A stretch of 64,000 nt of DNA from Thermopolyspora sp044507605 (GCA_044507605.1 JBIQJI010000007.1:62001-126000); one strand, 5' to 3'; numbered from the stretch's first letter, positions 52,659 to 63,145 are shown. Numbers and translations are program-made. Notes: generated by a model from the letters alone, not told the origin.

Positions 52659-53561
52659 ATGACACAGGGCCACGGGACGGACCACCGCACCGATCAGCGA
52701 GCGGACCATCGGCGGGCCGCGGTGGACCTGCTCGGCCCGGCCGAGATCAGGCACCTGGCGCACGACCTCGGCCTGCGCCCCACCAAGAAGCTCGGCCAGA
52801 ACTTCGTGATCGACGGCGGCACCGTGCGGCGGATCGTCCGCACCGCCGCCCTCAGCCCCGACGACATCGTCATCGAGGTCGGCCCCGGGCTCGGCTCCCT
52901 CACCCTCGCCCTGCTCGCCGAGGCGCGTCAGGTCATCGCCGTCGAGATCGACCCCGTGCTCGCCGGCCGTCTTCCCCGCACCGTCGCCGAGCACGCGCCC
53001 GGCGCCGCCGACCGGCTCACCGTCGTACCCGCCGACGCGCTCCGCCTCGCCCCCGGCGACCTGCCCGCCGCCCCCACCGCGCTGGTCGCCAACCTGCCCT
53101 ACAACGTCGCCGTGCCCGTCCTGCTGCACCTGCTGGCCACCCTGCCCACGATCCGCCACGGCCTCGTCATGGTCCAGGCCGAGGTGGCCGACCGGCTCGC
53201 CGCCCCGCCCGGCTCCAAGACCTACGGCGTGCCCTCCGTCAAGGCCGCCTGGTACGCCGACGTGCGCCGCGCCGGGCCCATCGGCCGCAACGTCTTCTGG
53301 CCCATGCCCAACGTCGGCTCCGGCCTCGTCGCGCTCACCCGCCACGACCCGCCGGCCACCACCGCCACCCGCGACGAGGTCTTCGCCGTCGTCGACGCCG
53401 CCTTCGCGCAGCGCCGCAAGACCCTCCGCGCCGCCCTCGGCGCCTGGACCGGCACCCCCGCCGACGCCGAGCGGATCCTCCGCCGCGCCGGGGTCGACCC
53501 CGCCGCCCGGGGCGAGCAGCTCACCATCGCCGACTTCGCCCGCATCGCCGAAGCCCGCTGA
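52659..53561 (+). CDS. rsmA: 16S rRNA (A1518/A1519) dimethyltransferase
   Basis: This 300-residue enzyme dimethylates two adenines near the 3' end of 16S rRNA. It shows KKLGQNFVIDGGTVRRIV, SAM motif I VIEVGPGLGSLTLALL, VIAVEIDPVL, and the catalytic VANLPYNVAVPVLLHLL, then VQAEVADRLAA and the C-terminal domain. ATG 52659 lies six bases after GACACT, a -10-like box, and is probably leaderless. The usual neighbour ispE follows. Confidence 0.95.
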   Translation: MTQGHGTDHRTDQRADHRRAAVDLLGPAEIRHLAHDLGLRPTKKLGQNFVIDGGTVRRIVRTAALSPDDIVIEVGPGLGSLTLALLAEARQVIAVEIDPVLAGRLPRTVAEHAPGAADRLTVVPADALRLAPGDLPAAPTALVANLPYNVAVPVLLHLLATLPTIRHGLVMVQAEVADRLAAPPGSKTYGVPSVKAAWYADVRRAGPIGRNVFWPMPNVGSGLVALTRHDPPATTATRDEVFAVVDAAFAQRRKTLRAALGAWTGTPADAERILRRAGVDPAARGEQLTIADFARIAEAR

Positions 53562-53666
53562 CGCCCGCCTGCCCGGCCGCCCGCCAGGAGAACCGGCCGC
53601 GCGCGGCCGGGGCACCGGCCGCGACGCCGTGCGACCCTCCGCGATGCAGCGTTTACGATCTCAACT

Positions 53667-54575
53667 GTGACCGCTCAACCGAACTCGGTGACCGTGCGCG
53701 TGCCCGCCAAGGTCAACCTTCAGCTCTCCGTCGGCCCCCGGCGCGACGACGGCTACCACGACCTCGTCAACGTCTTCCACGCCGTGTCCCTGTTCGACGA
53801 GGTCACCGCCACCGAGGCCGACACGGTCACCGTGACCGTCGAGGGCGCCGGGGCCGGCAGCGTGCCGCTCGGCGACGACAACCTCGCCGTCCGCGCCGTC
53901 CGCGCGCTCGCCCGCCAGACCGGCACGCCCTACGGCGTGGCCCTGCGCATCCGCAAGACCATCCCCGTCGCCGGAGGCATGGCCGGCGGCAGCGCCGACG
54001 CCGCCGCCACGCTCGTCGCCTGCAACGACCTGTGGAGCCTCGGCCTCGCCCGCGACGACCTGATGGAGATCGCCGCCGAGCTCGGCAGCGACGTGCCGTT
54101 CGCCCTGATCGGCGGCACCGCCATCGGCACCGGGCGCGGCGAGGTGCTCACCCCCGCCCTGGTCACCGGCCGCTTCCACTGGGTCTTCGCCCTCGACCAC
54201 GCCGGCCTGTCCACGGCCGCCGTCTACGCCGAGGCCGATCGCATCCGCGACGCCACCTCCTGGCGGGCCGCCCCGCCCGAGCTGGACGACAAGCTCATGG
54301 CGGCCCTGCGCGCCGGCGACGCAGCGGCCCTCGGCCAGGCCCTCACCAACGACCTCGAACCCGCCGCCCTGCTGCTGCGCCGCTCCCTGGCCCGCACCCT
54401 CGCCACCGGGCGCCGCCACGGAGCCCTCGGCGCCATCGTCTCCGGCTCCGGCCCCACCTGCGCCTTCCTCGCCGAGTCCGAGCCGCACGCCCACGGCCTG
54501 GCCGACGCCCTGGCCACCATCTGCGACTCGGCCCTGGTCGCCCACGGTCCCGTCCCCGGCGCGATCATCCTCTAG
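53667..54575 (+). CDS. ispE: 4-diphosphocytidyl-2-C-methyl-D-erythritol kinase
   Basis: This 302-residue GHMP kinase phosphorylates CDP-methylerythritol in the MEP isoprenoid pathway. Motifs are VRVPAKVNLQLSVGPRRDDGYHDL (GHMP motif 1), IPVAGGMAGGSADAAATL (ATP loop), DVPFALIGGTAIGTGRGE and GAIVSGSGPTCAFL. GTG 53667 stands seven bases behind TACGAT (53654-53659), so the mRNA is probably leaderless. Confidence 0.95.
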   Translation: MTAQPNSVTVRVPAKVNLQLSVGPRRDDGYHDLVNVFHAVSLFDEVTATEADTVTVTVEGAGAGSVPLGDDNLAVRAVRALARQTGTPYGVALRIRKTIPVAGGMAGGSADAAATLVACNDLWSLGLARDDLMEIAAELGSDVPFALIGGTAIGTGRGEVLTPALVTGRFHWVFALDHAGLSTAAVYAEADRIRDATSWRAAPPELDDKLMAALRAGDAAALGQALTNDLEPAALLLRRSLARTLATGRRHGALGAIVSGSGPTCAFLAESEPHAHGLADALATICDSALVAHGPVPGAIIL

Positions 54576-54684
54576 CGGCCCTCCAGCGGCCGGATCCGCC
54601 CTGCGGCGGCGGTGTGACGAACGCCGGTAGCAGACGCCGGTAGCACCCGGCCCGGTGCCGCGGTGCCGATACCCTGAAGGCGCG

Positions 54685-56487
<1,803 letters not shown>

Positions 56488-56493
56488 TCTGGG

Positions 56494-56565
56494 TTCCGGC
56501 GCCTGGACTCGAACCAGGACAACAGGTACCAAAAACCTGGGGGCTGCCAATTACCCAACGCCGGA
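56494..56565 (-). tRNA. tRNA-Gln (UUG anticodon)
   Basis: This 72-nt cloverleaf reads on the minus strand. The acceptor arms TCCGGCG (56565-56559) and CGCCGGA (56501-56495) pair fully, with discriminator A at 56494. The D-arm has GGGTAATTGGCAGCCC. The anticodon stem CAGGT/ACCTG holds the loop TTTTGGT, giving anticodon TTG, which reads CAA and, by wobble, CAG. The T-arm is CCTGG-TTCGAGT-CCAGG. CCA is not encoded. It is convergent with the ABC-F gene, 6 bases from its stop. Confidence 0.95.
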
Positions 56566-56668
56566 TAAGCGCCACGTGTATCGCGGACGTGTCGCGTGTT
56601 TCTACCTTACCGGTCGCGGATGGCCGGGGGGCGGCCTTGGCCTCCCGGAACCTGTCTCCCCGCGCCGT

Positions 56669-56926
56669 TTAAGCGACCCCGCCGGGCGGGCCGCACGATT
56701 TCGGGCCGAACTCCAGTTCCATGCACGTATCGTCGTCGTCCGGGTACGCGATGACCGGTCGTCGCCCGGCGGGGGCCCGGCCGTCCGGTCGGGTGGCTCG
56801 ACCAGGGATGATCAGTGTGTTCCGGGGTAGGAGGCGAATGCCCTGGTAGGAGTGGCCGGGGCCGCCCTCGTGGCCCGCGATGTGGTTCGCGCCGAGGTGA
56901 CTGTGTGTGAGGATGGCGCGCGTCGC
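56669..56926 (-). other. Coding-like open frame without a usual start codon
   Basis: The stretch of about 500 bases between tRNA-Gln and the desaturase holds no clear gene. One minus-strand frame is open for about 86 codons with mostly G/C third bases and a protein-like sequence (HSHLGANHIAGHEGGPGHSY, LLPRNTLIIPGRA, AYPDDDDTCMELEFGPKSCG), ending at TAA 56669. It has no ATG, GTG or TTG near its front. A GTG at 56985 with GGAAGAG before it starts a different frame over the same area, so a frameshift or gene decay is possible. Confidence 0.25.
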
Positions 56927-57024
56927 TTAGCAGATACCCCGGTCGGTTGGCAAGGCACGAAATCGCCACGAATGAGATGGCTCACAGTTATCTCTTCCAC
57001 ATTTCGGGCTTAGGGATTCCTTAC

Positions 57025-57054
57025 TTACGGTGGCGTAGGTTACGGTGGCGTAGC
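57025..57054 (+). promoter_or_regulatory. Tandem 15-bp operator of desaturase gene
   Basis: TTACGGTGGCGTAGG (57025-57039) is followed directly by TTACGGTGGCGTAGC (57040-57054). Each unit contains the small dyad TACG-N4-CGTA. They lie 35-65 bases before the desaturase start, where a repressor would cover the promoter. The TetR regulator encoded just after the desaturase is the obvious candidate binder. Confidence 0.6.
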
Positions 57055-57088
57055 CAGACAGAATCCGGAGCATCGTGAGAGGTAGCCC

Positions 57089-58045
57089 ATGACAGTCGCA
57101 GTCGACACCCCGCCCCCCCCGAAGCCTGATCTCGAACCCGAGCCGAAGAGCAACTTCGAACGCGTCCTGCTCCTCGTCTTCGTGATCGTGCCGTTCCTGG
57201 CCCTGCTGGCGGCCGTGCCCATGGCCTGGGGCAGGTTCCTCGGCTGGAGCGACGTCATCATCGGGCTGGTCTTCTACATCATCGCGGGACTCGGCGTGAC
57301 CGTGGGTTTCCACCGGCACTTCACGCACGGGTCGTTCAAGGCCAACCGCGGCCTCAAGATCGCGCTGGCGATCGCCGGCAGCCTGTCGCTGGAGATGGGC
57401 GTGATCGACTGGGTCGCGACGCACCGCCGCCACCACAAGTACTCCGACAAGGAGGGCGACCCGCACTCGCCGTGGCGGTTCGGCAACGACTGGAAGGCGC
57501 TGACGAAAGGGCTGTTCTACGCCCACGTCGGCTGGCTGTTCTCTTCCGAGCGCACCAATCGGGAGCGGTACGCACGGGACCTGATCAACGACAAGGACGT
57601 CAAGCGGATCCACGACCTGTTCCCCGCCCTCGTGGCGACCTCGCTGGTCCTGCCCGCGATCATCGGCGGCCTGGTGACGTGGTCGATCTCGGGCGCCCTG
57701 ACGGCGTTCTTCTGGGCGAGCCTCGTGCGCATCGCGCTGCTGCACCACGTGACCTGGTCGATCAACTCGGTCTGCCACGTGTTCGGCGAGGAGGACTTCG
57801 AGGTGCGCGACAAGTCCCGGAACGTGTGGTGGCTGGCCATCCCGTCGTTCGGCGAGTCGTGGCACAACCTGCACCACTCCGACCCGACGTGCGCCCGGCA
57901 CGGCGCCCTGAAGGGCCAGCTCGACCCGAGCGCGCGGGTGATCCGCTGGCTGGAGAAGGCCGGCTGGGCGACGAACGTGCGGTGGCCGAACCCGGAGCGG
58001 CTGGCCGCCAAGCGGGTGCGGCCGGACGTGCCGGCCGGTGTGTGA
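57089..58045 (+). CDS. Acyl-CoA (delta-9 type) fatty acid desaturase
   Basis: This 318-residue membrane di-iron enzyme introduces a double bond into fatty acyl chains. The three His boxes are HRHFTH (75-80), HRRHH (112-116) and HNLHH (259-263). Four membrane helices lie between. A Pro/Glu-rich head of about 20 residues comes first. ATG 57089 follows GAGAGG. The tandem operator upstream and a TetR gene downstream suggest control by lipid supply. Confidence 0.93.
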   Translation: MTVAVDTPPPPKPDLEPEPKSNFERVLLLVFVIVPFLALLAAVPMAWGRFLGWSDVIIGLVFYIIAGLGVTVGFHRHFTHGSFKANRGLKIALAIAGSLSLEMGVIDWVATHRRHHKYSDKEGDPHSPWRFGNDWKALTKGLFYAHVGWLFSSERTNRERYARDLINDKDVKRIHDLFPALVATSLVLPAIIGGLVTWSISGALTAFFWASLVRIALLHHVTWSINSVCHVFGEEDFEVRDKSRNVWWLAIPSFGESWHNLHHSDPTCARHGALKGQLDPSARVIRWLEKAGWATNVRWPNPERLAAKRVRPDVPAGV

Positions 58046-58142
58046 GACGGGCGGGGCGTGACGTAATCGTGCTGCGGGGAGACGTCTCGACACGGTAGAT
58101 CCGGTTGTCGTTTCCCCTGCGGCCCCCGCCATGATGGACCAC

Positions 58143-59003
58143 ATGGCTGAACCCGGATCACGTAGACGCATGACCGGCAAGGAACGCAGAGAGCAGCTGA
58201 TCGGGATCAGCCGCGCCCTGTTCGCCGAGAAGGGGTTCGACGGCACCTCGATCGAGGAGATCGCGGCGAGCGCCCAGGTCTCCAAGCCCGTCGTCTACGA
58301 GCACTTCGGTGCCAAGGAGGGCATTTACGCGGTCGTCGTCGACCGTGAGATGCAGCGGCTGCTGAGCATGGTGACGCAGGCGCTGTCGGCGGCGCCGGCC
58401 CGGCTCAAGCTGGAGCGGGCGGCGCTGGCGTTGCTGCAGTACATCGAGGAGAGCAGCGAGGGGTTCCGCATCCTGGTGCGCGACTCGCACGCCGCCTCGG
58501 GCACCGGCACGTTCGCGAGCCTGATCAGCGAGATCGCGATTCAGGTCGAGGACGTGCTGGTCGACGCCGCGAGCGCCCAGGGGTACGACCCCCGGTTCGC
58601 CCCCATGTACGCGCAGATGCTGGTGGGCATGGTGGCCCTGGTGGGCCAGTGGTGGCTGGACGTGCGGCGTCCGGGCCGCGAGGAGGTGGCGGCGCACCTG
58701 GTCAACCTCGCCTGGAACGGCCTGGCGGGGCTGGACCCGGCGCCCAGCATCAGCGCCGAGTCGCGCGGCCTGGTGATCCCGCCGATGGGAGCCGGCTCGG
58801 CGGCGGCCGCGAAGCCGGCGGCGCCCGAGCAGCGGCTGTCCGACAAGGAGCGGCGCGAGCAGGAGAAGGCCCGCGAGCGGCAGCTCAAGGAGATGCAGAA
58901 GGCGCGGGCCAAGGAGCTGCGCGAAAAGGAAAAGCAGCTCAGGGAGCAGGAGAAGGCGCGGGCCAAGGAGCTGCGCGACCAGGCGCGCGAGCAGAGCCGG
59001 TAG
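58143..59003 (+). CDS. TetR family regulator with charged coiled-coil tail
   Basis: This protein of about 286 residues has an N-terminal TetR HTH (GKERREQLIGISRALFAEKGFDGTSIEEIAASAQVSKPVVYEHFGAKEGIYAVVVDR) and a normal ligand domain to about residue 200. The last 55 residues are Lys/Glu/Arg/Gln repeats (EQEKARAKELR twice and variants), a single long helix or coiled coil absent from ordinary TetR proteins. It probably regulates the desaturase just upstream. Starts at ATG 58131, 58134 or 58143 cannot be separated with certainty. Confidence 0.87.
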   Translation: MAEPGSRRRMTGKERREQLIGISRALFAEKGFDGTSIEEIAASAQVSKPVVYEHFGAKEGIYAVVVDREMQRLLSMVTQALSAAPARLKLERAALALLQYIEESSEGFRILVRDSHAASGTGTFASLISEIAIQVEDVLVDAASAQGYDPRFAPMYAQMLVGMVALVGQWWLDVRRPGREEVAAHLVNLAWNGLAGLDPAPSISAESRGLVIPPMGAGSAAAAKPAAPEQRLSDKERREQEKARERQLKEMQKARAKELREKEKQLREQEKARAKELRDQAREQSR

Positions 59004-59021
59004 CCGGGGCGGGCGGCCCGC

Positions 59022-59783
59022 TCAGGTGCGCTGGGCGACGACGAACACGCGGCGGAACGGGAACGGCGTGCCGTACGGCCGGGCCGGGTAGGCCTGGGCG
59101 AGCAGCCGGCGGCAGTCGTCGAGGAACTCCGGGCGGCGCTCGGGGGGCAGCCGGTCGAGCATGGGGCGCAGCGCGGTTCCCGACACCCAGGACAGCACGG
59201 CGTCGTCTCCCTGGAGCAGGTGCAGGTAGGTGGTCTCCCAGGCGTCGACGCGGCAGCCGAGCCCGGCGAGCAGCGCGGCGTACTCCGCGGGGTCGCCGAC
59301 GGGGGCGTCGCGCACGAGGTCGGCGAGTTCGGCCCGCCAGGTGGTGCGGCACAGTTTCCTGATCACGGTGTGGCTGGGCGCGTCGAAGTTGCCCGGCATC
59401 TGGACGGCGAGCCAGCCGCCGCGGTGCACGGCACGGACGAGGCGGGGCAGCAGGTCGCGGTGCTCGGGCACCCATTGCAGGACGGCGTTGGACACCATGA
59501 CGTCCACGGGGACGGGCGGCCGCCAGGTGCGCAGGTCGGCGACCTCGAAGGTGAGCGCCGCGCCGCGGTGCGCGCGGGCCTTTTCGATCATGGCGGGGGA
59601 GGAGTCGATGCCGTGCACGGTGGCGGTGGGCCAGCGGTCGGCGAGGAGGGCGGTGAGTTCGCCGGATCCGCAGCCGAGGTCCACGACATAATCGGGGTCG
59701 GTGGCGCCGACGCGCGCGGTCAGGTCGTAGAAGGGGCGAGCCCGTTCGGCGGCGTACCGTGCGTAGATCTCGGGGTTCCACAT
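59022..59783 (-). CDS. tam: Trans-aconitate 2-methyltransferase
   Basis: This protein of about 253 residues begins MWNPEIYARYAAERARPFYDLTARV, with SAM motif I VVDLGCGSGELTALLADRWP, VHGIDSSPAMIEKARA and ADLRTWRPPVPVDVMVSNAVLQWVPEHRDLLP, all typical of Tam. It methylates trans-aconitate, a damaging by-product that inhibits aconitase. It is divergent from a MarR gene across a 16-bp inverted repeat, as in Streptomyces tam/tamR. ATG 59783 or 59795 may be the start. Confidence 0.88.
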   Translation of the reverse strand: MWNPEIYARYAAERARPFYDLTARVGATDPDYVVDLGCGSGELTALLADRWPTATVHGIDSSPAMIEKARAHRGAALTFEVADLRTWRPPVPVDVMVSNAVLQWVPEHRDLLPRLVRAVHRGGWLAVQMPGNFDAPSHTVIRKLCRTTWRAELADLVRDAPVGDPAEYAALLAGLGCRVDAWETTYLHLLQGDDAVLSWVSGTALRPMLDRLPPERRPEFLDDCRRLLAQAYPARPYGTPFPFRRVFVVAQRT

Positions 59784-59786
59784 ATC

Positions 59787-59835
59787 TCTTGACATCGAGA
59801 TAATTGATATAGAGCAAGATATCTCGATGTCAAGA
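59787..59835. promoter_or_regulatory. Paired MarR (TamR-like) operators
   Basis: TCTTGACATCGAGATA (59787-59802) and TATCTCGATGTCAAGA (59820-59835) are perfect reverse complements 17 bases apart. Each arm is itself nearly palindromic (TCTTGA-CA-TCGAGA), so two repressor sites are likely. They cover both divergent promoters and overlap the tam start region. Confidence 0.75.
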
Positions 59836-59839
59836 CAGC

Positions 59840-59845
59840 TACACT
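59840..59845 (+). promoter_or_regulatory. TACACT -10 box, leaderless promoter of MarR gene
   Basis: TACACT lies seven bases before ATG 59853, directly after the second operator arm. A repressor on that arm would block the regulator's own promoter. Confidence 0.5.
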
Positions 59846-59852
59846 CGCTGCC

Positions 59853-60452
59853 ATGACGCGCAGGCACGGCGCCGGCTCCACCACCGGCCACGGTCCCGGC
59901 ACGGGCCCCGCAGCGGGCTCCGGCGCCGGCTCCGGCACGGATGAGGTCGATCGGCTGGTGGCCGCCTGGCGGCAGGAGCGCCCCGATCTGGACGTCGAGC
60001 CGCTCCAGGTGCTCAGCCGCATCTCGCGGCTCGCCCGGCACCTCGACCGGGCGCGGCGGGCGGCGTTCGCCGAGCACGACCTGGAGCCGTGGGAGTTCGA
60101 CGTGCTGACGGCGCTGCGCCGGGCCGGCGAGCCGTACGAGCTGAGCCCCGGCGCGCTGCTGCGCGCCACGCTGGTGACCTCGGGCACGATGACCAACCGC
60201 ATCGACCGGCTGGCCGCCGCCGGTCTGGTGCGCCGCCGGCCCGACCCCCAGGACCGGCGGGGGGTGCTGGTGTCGCTCACCGAGGCGGGCCTGGCCCGGG
60301 TCGACGGCGCGTTCGGCGACCTGCTGCGGCGCGAGCACGAGCTGCTGGCGGGCCTCGACGCCGCGGAGCGGCGCGCGCTCGCCGATCTGCTGCGGGTGCT
60401 GCTGGTGCCCTTCGACGATGGCACTGGATTAGCGCCGGGGGACGAACGGTAA
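59853..60452 (+). CDS. MarR family regulator, TamR-like
   Basis: This 199-residue protein has a Gly/Ser/Thr-rich head of about 28 residues, then VDRLVAAWRQERPDLDVEPLQVLSRISRLARHLDRARRAAFAEHDLEPWEFDVLTALRRAGEPYELSPGALLRATLVTSGTMTNRIDRLAAAGLVRRRPDPQDRRGVLVSLTEAG, the MarR winged helix. Divergence from tam and shared operators match Streptomyces TamR, which responds to citrate and trans-aconitate and links tam to aconitase control. Confidence 0.88.
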   Translation: MTRRHGAGSTTGHGPGTGPAAGSGAGSGTDEVDRLVAAWRQERPDLDVEPLQVLSRISRLARHLDRARRAAFAEHDLEPWEFDVLTALRRAGEPYELSPGALLRATLVTSGTMTNRIDRLAAAGLVRRRPDPQDRRGVLVSLTEAGLARVDGAFGDLLRREHELLAGLDAAERRALADLLRVLLVPFDDGTGLAPGDER

Positions 60453-60574
60453 GCTCACGGAAGAGGCCGTGCGATGCCCGAGGGTGGTCGTGGGCCGTCC
60501 TTATCCGTTCTTTCGGTCCCTAATTGGGCCTGTGAAGAGTGTTTTCAGCCGCCACGCCGAGGGAGCCTCATTCC

Positions 60575-62062
60575 GTGAGTGTGCCGCGCCCGGCAGCCGT
60601 CATCGTCCTCGCCGCCGGTGAGGGCACCCGGATGAAGTCGAAGAAGCCGAAGGTCCTCCACGAGCTGTGCGGCCGTGCCCTGGTCGATCACATGCTCACG
60701 GCCGCGCGGGGGCTCGACCCCGAGCGGCTGATCATCGTCACCGGGCACGCCCGCGAGCAGGTCGAGGCGCACGTCGCCGCCTGCTGCCCGCAGGCCGTGC
60801 CGATCGTGCAGGCCGAGCAGCGCGGCACCGGCCACGCCGTGCGCACGGTGCTGGAGACGGTCGGCGTGATATCCGGCACGGTGCTCGTCACCTACGGTGA
60901 CACGCCGCTGCTGCGCACCGAGACCCTGGCCGCGCTGCTGGAGTCGCACGCCGCCGGCGGCAACGCCGTGACCGTGCTCACCGCCGAGGTGCCCGACCCG
61001 ACCGGGTACGGCCGCATCGTGCGCGATGCGTCGGGCGCGGTGCTGGAGATCGTCGAGGAGCGTGACGCGTCGCCGGAGCAGCGGGCGATCAAGGAGATGA
61101 ACTCCGGCGTCTACGCGTTCGACGGCGTGCTGCTGGCCGACGCCGTCAAGCGCGTGTCGGCCGCCAACGCGCAGGGCGAGGAGTACCTCACCGACGTGGT
61201 CGCGATCCTGCGCGCCGACGGCCATCGGGTGGGCGCGCACCTCGCCGGCGACCACGTCGAGGTCGAGGGCGTCAACGACCGGGTCCAGCTCGCGTTCGCC
61301 GGCAGGGTGCTGCACGATCGCATCCTGGAGCGGCACATGCGGGCGGGGGTCACCGTGATCGACCCGGCGACGACCTGGGTCGACGTCGATGTGACGCTGG
61401 AGCCCGACGTGGTGCTGCGCCCGGGCACCCAGTTGCACGGCCGCACGTCGGTGCGGGCCGGGGCCGAGATCGGCCCGGCGACCACGCTGACCGACACCGA
61501 GGTGGGCGAGGACGCCGTGGTGCGCTACGCGGTCGCCGTCGAGGCGGTCATCGGACCGGCGGCGCAGGTGGGCCCGTACGCCTACCTGCGGCCGGGCACG
61601 GTGCTCGGTCGGCGGGCCAAGGCCGGCACGTACGTCGAGATGAAGAACGCCCAGGTGGGCGAGGGCAGCAAGGTGCCCCACCTGACGTACGTGGGCGACG
61701 CGACGATCGGCGCGGGCAGCAACATCGGGGCCTCCTCGGTGTTCGTCAACTACGACGGCGTCGAGAAGCATCACACGACGGTGGGCGACAACGCCTTCAT
61801 CGGCTGCGACACGATGCTGGTCGCGCCGGTGCAGGTCGCCGACGGCGCCTACACGGCCGCCGGTTCGGTGATCACCGACGAGGTGCCCCCGGGCGCGATC
61901 GGCGTGGCCCGGGCGCGGCAGCGCAACATCCCGGGATGGGTGCTGCGGCGGCGTGCGGGCACGGCGTCGGCGGAGGCGGCGCGCCGGGCGCTCGCCGAGC
62001 GGGCGGACCACGACGGCGCGGCGGATGACGCGCGGCGGGCGGAACAGGGGTGGGAGAAGTAA
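60575..62062 (+). CDS. glmU: Bifunctional N-acetylglucosamine-1-P uridyltransferase/acetyltransferase
   Basis: This protein of about 495 residues makes UDP-GlcNAc for peptidoglycan. The N-terminal uridyltransferase has VIVLAAGEGTRMKSKKPKVLHELCG, EQRGTGHAVRTVL and TYGDTPLL. The C-terminal left-handed beta-helix (AEIGPATTLTDTEVGEDAVVRYAV to NYDGVEKHHTTVGDNAFIGCD) carries the acetyltransferase site. A basic Ala/Arg tail ends it. GTG 60575 follows GGGAG at nine bases. The next gene starts one base after the stop. Confidence 0.96.
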   Translation: MSVPRPAAVIVLAAGEGTRMKSKKPKVLHELCGRALVDHMLTAARGLDPERLIIVTGHAREQVEAHVAACCPQAVPIVQAEQRGTGHAVRTVLETVGVISGTVLVTYGDTPLLRTETLAALLESHAAGGNAVTVLTAEVPDPTGYGRIVRDASGAVLEIVEERDASPEQRAIKEMNSGVYAFDGVLLADAVKRVSAANAQGEEYLTDVVAILRADGHRVGAHLAGDHVEVEGVNDRVQLAFAGRVLHDRILERHMRAGVTVIDPATTWVDVDVTLEPDVVLRPGTQLHGRTSVRAGAEIGPATTLTDTEVGEDAVVRYAVAVEAVIGPAAQVGPYAYLRPGTVLGRRAKAGTYVEMKNAQVGEGSKVPHLTYVGDATIGAGSNIGASSVFVNYDGVEKHHTTVGDNAFIGCDTMLVAPVQVADGAYTAAGSVITDEVPPGAIGVARARQRNIPGWVLRRRAGTASAEAARRALAERADHDGAADDARRAEQGWEK

Positions 62063-62063
62063 C

Positions 62064-63041
62064 GTGACTGGTATGAGGCAGACCGGCGAGAAAAACCTGA
62101 TGTTCTTCTCGGGGCGGGCGTATTCCGAGCTTGCCGAGGAGGTGGCGGCCCATCTCGGGGTGGACATCACGCCCACGCGACTGAACGATTTCGCCAATGG
62201 CGAGATTTACGCACGCTACTTGGAATCGGTCCGTGGTTGCGACGCCTTCGTGATCCAGTGTCACACGACCCCGATCAATAAGTGGATCATGGAGCAGCTG
62301 ATCATGGTGGACGCCCTCAAGCGGGCCTCCGCCAAGCGCATCACCGCGGTCATGCCGTTCTTCGGCTACGCCCGGCAGGACAAGAAGGGCCGCGGCCGTG
62401 AGCCGATCACGGCGCGGCTGATGGCCGATCTGTTCAAGACGGCGGGCGCCGACCGGCTGATGGCGGTCGATCTGCACACCCCGCAGATCCAGGGCTTCTT
62501 CGACGGCCCCGTCGACCACCTGTTCGCGCTGCCGGTGCTATCGCGCTACCTGAACGACAAGCTCGACCCGGCGACCACCACGGTCGTGTCGCCCGACACC
62601 GGGCGGGTGCGGCTGGCCGAGCGCTGGGCCGAGAAGCTCGGCACCCCGGTGGCGTTCATCCACAAGCGGCGCGATCTCGACATCGCCAACGTGGTGAAGG
62701 TGTTCGAGGTCGTCGGCCAGGTCAGGGGGCGCACCTGCGTGCTGATCGACGACATGATCGACACCGGTGGCACGATCTGCAAGGCGGCCGACGCGCTGTA
62801 CGAACGGGGCGCGGTCGACGTGGTCGCGGCCGCGACGCACGCGGTGTTCTCGGGTCCGGCGGTCGACCGGCTGAAGAACTCCGCGATCTCCGAGGTCGTC
62901 GTCACCAACACGCTGCCGATCCCCGAGGACAAGCGGTTCGACAAGCTGACGGTGCTGTCGATCGCCCCGATGCTGGCGAGCGCGATCACCGAGGTGTTCA
63001 GCAACGGCTCGGTGACCAGCCTGTTCGAGGGCGAGAGCTGA
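62064..63041 (+). CDS. prs: Ribose-phosphate pyrophosphokinase
   Basis: This 325-residue enzyme makes PRPP for nucleotides, His and Trp. It shows FSGRAYSELAEEVAAHLGV, FANGEIYARYLESVRGCDAFVIQ, FGYARQDKKGRGREPITARL, VDLHTPQIQGFFDGPVDHL and the PRPP loop VLIDDMIDTGGTI. GTG 62064 has GGGAG at seven bases and is coupled to glmU. Confidence 0.97.
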   Translation: MTGMRQTGEKNLMFFSGRAYSELAEEVAAHLGVDITPTRLNDFANGEIYARYLESVRGCDAFVIQCHTTPINKWIMEQLIMVDALKRASAKRITAVMPFFGYARQDKKGRGREPITARLMADLFKTAGADRLMAVDLHTPQIQGFFDGPVDHLFALPVLSRYLNDKLDPATTTVVSPDTGRVRLAERWAEKLGTPVAFIHKRRDLDIANVVKVFEVVGQVRGRTCVLIDDMIDTGGTICKAADALYERGAVDVVAAATHAVFSGPAVDRLKNSAISEVVVTNTLPIPEDKRFDKLTVLSIAPMLASAITEVFSNGSVTSLFEGES

Positions 63042-63073
63042 GCGTGCGGGCAGCGGCCCGGTGAGCCGCTAGA

Positions 63074-63145
63074 CTGGCCGGGTCGTGCGCGCTCGTAACG
63101 CCTTCCGCTAGGGCGGGTGAGGGGGAGCGCGCGTTTCCCGGTCAG
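63074..63145 (+). promoter_or_regulatory. Two-tier inverted repeat in rplY leader
   Basis: GCGCGCTC (63087-63094) pairs with GAGCGCGC (63125-63132). Outside them, after four bases on each side, CTGGCCGGG (63074-63082) pairs with CCCGGTCAG (63137-63145) allowing one G-U. A TAGACT -10 box (63070-63075) means the outer left arm may be only partly transcribed. A leader hairpin before the L25 gene is likely. Confidence 0.4.
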
